Assembly (NCBI GenBank): GCA_020216805.1
Contig: JAIWNN010000066.1
Coordinates: 1-10,000, forward strand
Direction: 5' to 3'
DNA length: 10,000 nt
Source: Desulfarculus sp.
GTDB taxonomy: Bacteria; Desulfobacterota; Desulfarculia; Desulfarculales; Desulfarculaceae
The notes under the pieces were generated by a model that was given only the letters and a program-made list of their open reading frames with translations, had not been told where the DNA came from and ran no database searches. Below are positions 5,585 to 10,000 of the stretch, in pieces. Position 1 is the first letter of the stretch. Each line of letters begins with the position of its first letter. The translations under genes and the position numbers were made by a program.

Positions 5585-6955
5585 ATGAGCATCGCAACTT
5601 GGTTCAAAGGCGTTCGATTGCCCCGCGGCGCTGCCTTCGGCCCCCCCACCCCCCTGCCGCCGCCCCAGCGAATCTACCTGCCCCTGCGCCAGCACCGCGG
5701 CGCGGTCTGCCAGGCCAAGGTCGAGCCCGGTCAGCAGGTGGGCATGGGGCAAGTCTTGGGGAGTTCCGATGAGTTCGACAGCGCGGCGGTCTTGAGTCCG
5801 GTCAGCGGCACCGTGGAGGCGATCCGCAACTGCGCCGACCCGGCCGGCCAACCAGTGCCCACCATCGTCATCGCCAACGACGGCCAGGACATCTGGGCAT
5901 CGCCCGAGGGCGAGGTCCGTCCGCCCCTGTCCGACCCCGCCGAGGTGGCCAAGGCCCGTCCCACCCGCCTGCTGCGGCGCATCCGCGAGGCGGGCCTGGT
6001 GCGCGCCGCCAGCCAGGGCCTGCCCCTGCACGTGGACCTGTCCCCGCCCATGGCCCCCCGCTCCTATCTGTTCATGACCGGCATCCCGGTGGTGCGCCCC
6101 ACCGACACCCTGGTGATCCGGGCCCTGGACCACGACCCGCCGGTGTGCCCCAACCAGGCCGCCCTGGCCGGGCTGAACCTGACCGAGCTGGATCTGGGCG
6201 TCACTGCCCTGAAGCGCATCAGCGGCGCGGCCCGGGTGATCCTGGCGCTGCCCGCCGGGGCGGTGTCCGGCGAGCTGACGGCCCTGGCCCGTCTGCGGGA
6301 ATGGGAGATCAGGACCCAAAGCCAGACCCATTTCCCCTATTGTCTCGACAACCTCTTGGTCTTGGGCATCACCGGCCGCGAGGTGCCCACCCCCTACGGC
6401 GAGCCGCGCGATGTCGGCGTGGTGGTGGAGCCCCTGGTCACCGCCCTGGAGGTGGGCCGGGTGCTGATCAGCGCCAAGCCCAACCTGGAGCGGGTCTTCG
6501 CCGTGGCTGGCGACGTGGCCAAACCCCAGGCCTTCGTGGCCCGCCTGGGCACCCCCATCGCCGAGGCCATCAAGGCCGCCGGCGGAGCGGTGGGGGAGGC
6601 GGGCAAGATCATCGTGGGCGGCCCCATGATGGGCTTCGCCCATTTCGACGCCCAGACCCCCATCACCAAGGAGACCGAGGGCGTCTTCGTGCAGGCGGCC
6701 GAGCATGTCCGACGTTACGACGACCACCCCTGCATCCATTGCGGCCGCTGCGTGGCCTGCTGCCCGGTGAACCTGGTCCCCGCCGAGCTGAGCAAGCTCT
6801 GCGAGTTCCAGCGCTTCGAGGAAGCGGCCGAGGCCGACCTGTTTCATTGCATCGAATGTGGCGTCTGCGCCTACGTCTGCCCAGCCCGCCGGCCTATGGT
6901 CCACTACTTCCGGCATGGCAAGAGCGAGGTCCTGGCCAGGAGGATGGAACAATGA
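5585..6955 (+). CDS. rnfC: Rnf electron-transport complex subunit C, divergent form
   Basis: RnfC is the peripheral cytoplasmic subunit that normally exchanges electrons with NADH through FMN and two [4Fe-4S] clusters. This 456-residue protein shows the family layout: a biotinyl-like N-terminal fold (LPLRQHRGA at 33-40, SPVSGTVEAI at 71-80), a central Nuo51-like domain, the RLGTP and GGPMMGF blocks (320-351), and two ferredoxin motifs, C383-x2-C386-x2-C389-x3-C393-P and C422-x2-C425-x2-C428-x3-C432-P. The central domain is odd. Where ordinary RnfC has a glycine-rich GLGGAGFPT motif, this has LVRAASQGLPLHVDL (138-152). Where the family has INAAECEP, it has IRALDHDPP (178-186). The YPxG-K-QL block is FPYCLDNLL. 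NADH/FMN binding is therefore doubtful. AGGAG lies 9 nt before the ATG, and the stop overlaps rnfD as ATGA. Confidence 0.88.
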   Translation: MSIATWFKGVRLPRGAAFGPPTPLPPPQRIYLPLRQHRGAVCQAKVEPGQQVGMGQVLGSSDEFDSAAVLSPVSGTVEAIRNCADPAGQPVPTIVIANDGQDIWASPEGEVRPPLSDPAEVAKARPTRLLRRIREAGLVRAASQGLPLHVDLSPPMAPRSYLFMTGIPVVRPTDTLVIRALDHDPPVCPNQAALAGLNLTELDLGVTALKRISGAARVILALPAGAVSGELTALARLREWEIRTQSQTHFPYCLDNLLVLGITGREVPTPYGEPRDVGVVVEPLVTALEVGRVLISAKPNLERVFAVAGDVAKPQAFVARLGTPIAEAIKAAGGAVGEAGKIIVGGPMMGFAHFDAQTPITKETEGVFVQAAEHVRRYDDHPCIHCGRCVACCPVNLVPAELSKLCEFQRFEEAAEADLFHCIECGVCAYVCPARRPMVHYFRHGKSEVLARRMEQ

Positions 6956-7959
6956 GCTCTCCGCTTCTGACCGTATCCACGTCCCCCCACCGGCTGGGCA
7001 GGACCACCATCCGCTCCATGCACCTGGAGTTCATGCTGGCCCTGGCCCCGGCCCTGCTCACCGGCTTCTACTACTTCGGCTTGCCCGGCCTTTCGGTGGT
7101 GCTCCTGGCCACGGCCTCGGCCCTGCTCACCGAGATCGTCACGGTGCGGGTCACCAGCCTGCCCAACCGGGTGGCCGACCTGCACGCGGTGCTGCTGGGC
7201 CTGTTGCTGGGCCTGATCCTGCCGGCCGGCGTCCCCTGGTGGATCCCGGTGGTGGGCGGCGTCCTGACCATCGTCCTGGGCAAGATGGTTTTCGGCGGTT
7301 TGGGCAACTACCCCATGAACCCGGTGCTGGTGGCCTGGGTGGCCCTGTCGCTCTCCTGGCCGGAGCACATGAACGCCTACTTCGCCCCGGTTCCCCTGGG
7401 CAGCGGCGGCGAGTTCGCGGTGACCGAGACCCCGCTGATGGCGCTGAAGAACGACATCGGCTCCCTGGAGATCTATGAGCTGTGGGACCTCTGGGTGGGC
7501 AACGCCCCCGGCGCCGTCGGCGCCACCGGCAGCCTGGCCCTGATCGCCGGCGGGCTCTACCTGATCATCCGCCGCCTGATCCCCTGGCAGATCCCGGTGG
7601 GGGCCTTGCTGGGCTGCGTGCTGATGTCCCTGGTGGCCGCCTACACCGACTCCCGCCTGTTGGAGATGGGCATGGAGGGCCTGGCCGCCAACCTGAAGGT
7701 GGCCTGGTTCCACCTGGCCACCGGCGGCCTGATGATCACCGCCTTTTTCCTGGCCCCCGAACCGGTGAGCAGCCCGGTCACCCCCTGGGGCGCGCTGCTC
7801 TTCGGCCTGGGGGTGGGGGGGATGACCGTGATCGTGCGCACCTGGGGCGCCTGGGTGGATGGCGCGTTCTACGCGGTGCTGTTACTGAACACCTTGACCC
7901 CGATCCTGGACCGCATCCGGCCCAAGGTCATCGGCAAGGTCATCGGCGGCGCCGTTTAG
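6952..7959 (+). CDS. rnfD: Rnf complex membrane subunit D
   Basis: A 335-residue polytopic inner-membrane protein related to NqrB; RnfD carries flavin and forms part of the ion-translocating core. Hydrophobic segments fill about 28-110, 120-136, 190-230 and 255-312. Family blocks include SLPNRVADLHAVLLGLLLGL (69-88), GGLGNYPMNPVLVAW (115-129; GGxGxNxFNP in relatives) and GGLMITAFFLAPEPVSSPVT (258-277), with the usual C-terminal LLLNTLTPILDR. The soluble loop that holds the covalently bound FMN threonine in relatives, in an S/T-G-A-T-P-L-like motif, reads FAVTETPLMALK (155-166). T160 remains, but the preceding Gly-Ala is Thr-Glu, so flavinylation is uncertain. The gene overlaps rnfC by 4 bp and has AGGAGG 8 nt before its ATG. 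Confidence 0.9.
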   Translation: MSSPLLTVSTSPHRLGRTTIRSMHLEFMLALAPALLTGFYYFGLPGLSVVLLATASALLTEIVTVRVTSLPNRVADLHAVLLGLLLGLILPAGVPWWIPVVGGVLTIVLGKMVFGGLGNYPMNPVLVAWVALSLSWPEHMNAYFAPVPLGSGGEFAVTETPLMALKNDIGSLEIYELWDLWVGNAPGAVGATGSLALIAGGLYLIIRRLIPWQIPVGALLGCVLMSLVAAYTDSRLLEMGMEGLAANLKVAWFHLATGGLMITAFFLAPEPVSSPVTPWGALLFGLGVGGMTVIVRTWGAWVDGAFYAVLLLNTLTPILDRIRPKVIGKVIGGAV

Positions 7960-7982
7960 GGCCAGGCCAAGGAGATTGAGCC

Positions 7983-8558
7983 ATGAAGGAAATCGCCAAG
8001 CTCGTGGTGGTGCTGGCGTTGATCTGCGGGATCAGCGGCTTTGTGTTGGCCTACGTCAAGGACCTCACCGCCGAACCCATCGAGTACGCCAAGATCAAGA
8101 ACGTCAAGGAGCCCGCGGTGCGCTCGGTGCTCAGCGGCTATGACAACGACCCCATCAAGGACCGCATCTCCTTCCCGGTGGGCAACGACAAGTACGGCCG
8201 CCCGGTCTCCCTGGTGGTCTTCCCGGCCAAGAAGGCCGGCAAGACCTTCGCGGTGGCCTTCGAGTCCTCCGGCGTGGGCTACAAGGGCCCCATCGGGGTG
8301 ATGGTGGGCGTGGATGTCGACAGCAACAAGCTGACCGGAATCTCGGTCATCAGCCACAGCGAGACCCCGGGTCTGGGCGCCCGCATCCTGGAGCCCGGTT
8401 TCACCGAGCCCTTCCGGGGTCAGGATCTTTCCAAGGACCTGACCAAGGACAACATCCAGGCCCTGTCCGGGGCCACGCTCTCCACCAACGGCGTGGTGGC
8501 CGCGGTCAACAACGCCCGGACAATGCTGGCCCAGCACCGCGACAAGATGGTTAACTAG
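7983..8558 (+). CDS. rnfG: Rnf complex FMN-carrying subunit G
   Basis: A 191-residue protein with one N-terminal membrane anchor (about 6-25) and an FMN-binding domain on the outer face of the membrane. The flavinylation motif is intact: ALSGATLSTNGV at 160-171, with T165 as the acceptor that ApbE links to FMN. The residue three places before the motif is Q159 where many relatives have Asp. The conserved HSETPGLGA block is at 125-133. It passes electrons between the RnfA/E iron-sulfur cluster and RnfD. An AAGGAG site lies 8 nt before the start, 23 bp after the rnfD stop. The length is close to that of typical RnfG proteins. No apbE gene is in the window. Confidence 0.92.
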   Translation: MKEIAKLVVVLALICGISGFVLAYVKDLTAEPIEYAKIKNVKEPAVRSVLSGYDNDPIKDRISFPVGNDKYGRPVSLVVFPAKKAGKTFAVAFESSGVGYKGPIGVMVGVDVDSNKLTGISVISHSETPGLGARILEPGFTEPFRGQDLSKDLTKDNIQALSGATLSTNGVVAAVNNARTMLAQHRDKMVN

Positions 8559-8567
8559 GAGGCGGCC

Positions 8568-9203
8568 ATGTCACTGATGAAAGAATTCACCAAAGGCTTC
8601 TGGGAGCTGCTGCCGCCCTTCCGCCTGGTGCTGGGCCTCTGCCCCACCTTGGCCGTGACCACCAGCGCCGAGAACGGCCTGGGCATGGGTCTGGCCACCG
8701 CCTTCGTGCTGGCCTGCTCCAACATGCTGATCAGCGCGCTGCGCAAGATCATCCCCAGCAAGGTGCGCATCGCCGCCTTCATCGTGGTGGTGGCCACCTT
8801 CGTGGTGGTGGTCGAGCTGACCATGCAGGCCTACTTCTACGCCCTGTACGTCAAGCTCGGCATCTTCATCCCCCTGATCGTGGTCAACTGCATCCCCCTG
8901 GGCCGGGCCGAGGCCTTCGCCAGCAGCAACGGGGTGCTGGCCTCCGGGGCCGACGGCCTGGGCATCGGCCTGGGCTTCGCCATCAGCCTGTTCTCCCTGG
9001 GCACCATCCGCGAGATCTTCGGCGCGGGAACCTTCTGGGGTGTCCACGTGATGTGGAGCGGCTACGAGCCCATGGCCTTCCTGCTCAAGGCCCCCGGCGC
9101 CTTCGTCTGCCTGGGCCTGATGCTGGCGGCGATCAACCTGATCAGCGCCCGGCAAGCCAAGCGCAAGCTCGAGGCGGCCCGGCTGGCGGCGGCCCAGGCC
9201 TAA
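8568..9203 (+). CDS. rnfE: Rnf complex membrane subunit E
   Basis: A 211-residue integral membrane protein with six predicted helices, paralogous to RnfA and related to NqrD. The two cysteines that with RnfA hold the intramembrane [2Fe-2S] cluster are present: C25 in LGLCPTLAVTTSA and C108 in VVNCIPLGRAEAFAS. The REIFGAGTFWG block near 150-160 is also typical. The C-terminal tail is charged (about 195-208, R/K/E rich) and probably cytoplasmic. The AGGAGG ribosome site overlaps the rnfG stop codon, so the genes are closely coupled. Confidence 0.93.
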   Translation: MSLMKEFTKGFWELLPPFRLVLGLCPTLAVTTSAENGLGMGLATAFVLACSNMLISALRKIIPSKVRIAAFIVVVATFVVVVELTMQAYFYALYVKLGIFIPLIVVNCIPLGRAEAFASSNGVLASGADGLGIGLGFAISLFSLGTIREIFGAGTFWGVHVMWSGYEPMAFLLKAPGAFVCLGLMLAAINLISARQAKRKLEAARLAAAQA

Positions 9204-9216
9204 GAACGTCCGATCC

Positions 9217-9239
9217 GCCTCCGTCCCGACGGCGGAGGC
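9217..9239 (+). other. Hairpin between rnfE and rnfA
   Basis: GCCTCCG (9217-9223) and CGGAGGC (9233-9239) form a perfect 7-bp stem with a 9-nt loop. It ends two bases before the AGGAG site (9241-9245) of rnfA. It has no T-run, so it is more likely an mRNA-stability or translation element than a terminator. Confidence 0.45.
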
Positions 9240-9251
9240 AAGGAGATAGCG

Positions 9252-9839
9252 ATGGGTTTCGGCGATTACATGCTTTTCATCGTCGGCGCGGTGTTGGTCA
9301 ACAACATCCTGCTGGCCCAGTTTTTGGGCAACTGCCCCTTCCTGGGGGTCAGCAAGCGCATGGACACCGCCACCGGCATGTCCATGGCCGTGGTCTTCGT
9401 CATCACCCTGGCCGGGGCCTGCACCTGGCTGGTCCAGTACTACATCCTGATCCCTTTCAATATCGAGTACCTCCAGACCATCTTCTTCATCCTGGTCATC
9501 GCCTCGCTGGTCCAGTTGGTGGAGATCATCATGCAGAAGACGGTGCCGGGCCTGTACCGGGCGCTGGGCATCTACCTGCCCCTGATCACCACCAACTGCG
9601 CGGTGCTGGGAGTGGCCATCATCAACATCCAGAAGGAGTTCGACTTCGTCCAGATGCTGGTCTTCTCCTTCGCCTCGGCGGTGGGCTACGGCCTGGCCCT
9701 GTGCCTGTTCGCCGGCATTCGCGAGCGCTTCGCCCTGGCCCGCATTCCCAAGGTCTTCGAGGGCACGGCCCTGGGCCTGGTGACGGCCGGCTTCATGTCC
9801 CTGGCCTTCAGCGGTTTCGCCGGTCTGGTGGGCCACTAG
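9252..9839 (+). CDS. rnfA: Rnf complex membrane subunit A
   Basis: A 195-residue membrane protein with six predicted helices, partner of RnfE. It shows NNILLAQFLGNCPFLGVSKR (17-36) with C28 and ITTNCAVLGVAI (112-123) with C116, the pair that helps bind the intramembrane [2Fe-2S] cluster. The two half-subunits, RnfA and RnfE, are inverted in the membrane and pass electrons across it. A 48-bp gap with a hairpin separates it from rnfE, and AGGAG lies 6 nt before the ATG. Length and motifs are normal for the family. Confidence 0.94.
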   Translation: MGFGDYMLFIVGAVLVNNILLAQFLGNCPFLGVSKRMDTATGMSMAVVFVITLAGACTWLVQYYILIPFNIEYLQTIFFILVIASLVQLVEIIMQKTVPGLYRALGIYLPLITTNCAVLGVAIINIQKEFDFVQMLVFSFASAVGYGLALCLFAGIRERFALARIPKVFEGTALGLVTAGFMSLAFSGFAGLVGH

Positions 9840-9865
9840 ATCCGGTGGCCGAGGGTCGGGTGGCG

Positions 9866-9922
9866 ATGGGCATAGCAATACTTCTCGGTGGGGAGGCAAA
9901 GGCTTCCCCGGGGAGAGCATAA
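9866..9922 (+). CDS. Possible 18-codon micro-ORF just before rnfB
   Basis: An ATG-to-TAA frame encodes MGIAILLGGEAKASPGRA and ends 2 nt before the rnfB ATG. Ribosome-site support is weak (GGGTGGC close by). Its codons cross the hairpin at 9890-9909, so translation of it would open that structure next to the rnfB Shine-Dalgarno. It may equally be chance in an 85-bp gap. Confidence 0.15.
   Translation: MGIAILLGGEAKASPGRA
9890..9909 (+). other. Strong hairpin next to the rnfB ribosome site
   Basis: GGGGAGGC (9890-9897) pairs with GCTTCCCC (9902-9909) around an AAAG loop: eight base pairs with one G-U. The rnfB Shine-Dalgarno GGGGAG (9910-9915) starts on the next base. Lacking a T-run it is not a typical terminator; it may control RnfB translation or protect the mRNA end after processing. 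Confidence 0.5.
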
Positions 9923-9924
9923 AT

Positions 9925-10000
9925 ATGTTAGTGGAAGGACTCGCCCTGGGCGGTCTGGGGCTGGTGGCGGCGCTGGGCCTGGGCGTGGCGGCCAAGGTGT
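9925..10000 (+). CDS. rnfB: Rnf complex ferredoxin-type subunit B, first 25 codons, cut by the window edge
   Basis: The visible start MLVEGLALGGLGLVAALGLG is the N-terminal membrane anchor typical of RnfB, with the LGGLGL pattern. The remaining protein, which normally carries several [4Fe-4S] clusters and accepts electrons from ferredoxin, lies outside the window. The start is supported by GGGGAG 9 nt upstream and by the C-D-G-E-A-B gene order. The frame is open to the last base. Confidence 0.85.
   Translation, partial: MLVEGLALGGLGLVAALGLGVAAKV

Noticed and set aside
6145..6951. In-frame extension of rnfD upstream through rnfC
   Set aside because: The extension is Gly/Arg/Pro-rich shadow of rnfC; the RnfD family start and the AGGAGG site support the ATG at 6952.
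5369..6952. A 527-codon open frame on the minus strand opposite rnfC
   Set aside because: Its composition (runs of Gly, His, Gln, Ala, Asp) is what antisense of GC-rich coding DNA gives, and the plus strand carries a clear RnfC.
8571..9995. A 474-codon open frame on the minus strand opposite rnfE, rnfA and rnfB
   Set aside because: It crosses three recognisable genes, is low in complexity (His, Asp, Gln, Gly) and has no domain pattern.

Overview
The window is GC-rich DNA, apparently from a strictly anaerobic bacterium. The main clues are a ferredoxin-linked 2-oxoacid oxidoreductase gene (iorA) and an Rnf operon in the order C-D-G-E-A-B, the order I associate with Desulfobacterota (Desulfovibrio/Desulfarculus-like) and acetogenic Clostridia rather than the gammaproteobacterial A-B-C-D-G-E. 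With this base composition and the style of the two-component genes, a sulfate-reducing or syntrophic Desulfobacterota relative is my best guess. That is inference from family knowledge; there is no rRNA or other taxonomic marker here.

Left part, minus strand (1-2862): the 5' portion of iorA runs off the left edge. Upstream of it lie a candidate promoter and a striking inverted repeat. Next come a DegT-type sugar aminotransferase and a cupin gene, joined by an ATGA overlap and probably expressed from a good TATAAT promoter at 2915-2944. They look like a small nucleotide-sugar modification unit.

Middle, plus strand (2863-5391): a GNAT acetyltransferase is divergent from the cupin. It is followed by a stand-alone receiver protein and then a soluble REC-HisKA-HATPase kinase. 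The junctions here are rich in dyads: four TTG..CAA elements before the receiver gene and a long imperfect stem between receiver and kinase.

Right part, plus strand (5585-10000): rnfC, rnfD, rnfG, rnfE, rnfA and the first 25 codons of rnfB form one operon with tight spacing and strong Shine-Dalgarno sites. Rnf is a membrane complex that links a low-potential ferredoxin pool to another redox carrier and to an ion gradient. IorA makes reduced ferredoxin, so both ends of the window touch ferredoxin, although nothing shows that they are co-regulated.

The most unusual point is in the Rnf genes. RnfC keeps both [4Fe-4S] motifs and its overall fold pattern, but the glycine-rich and acidic motifs that bind FMN/NADH in ordinary RnfC are replaced. 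The loop of RnfD that normally carries the flavinylated threonine is also altered. RnfG keeps its SGAT flavinylation motif, and RnfE and RnfA keep their cluster cysteines. The window may therefore encode an Rnf variant whose RnfC partner is not NADH. No rRNA, tRNA, CRISPR array or mobile element was seen.
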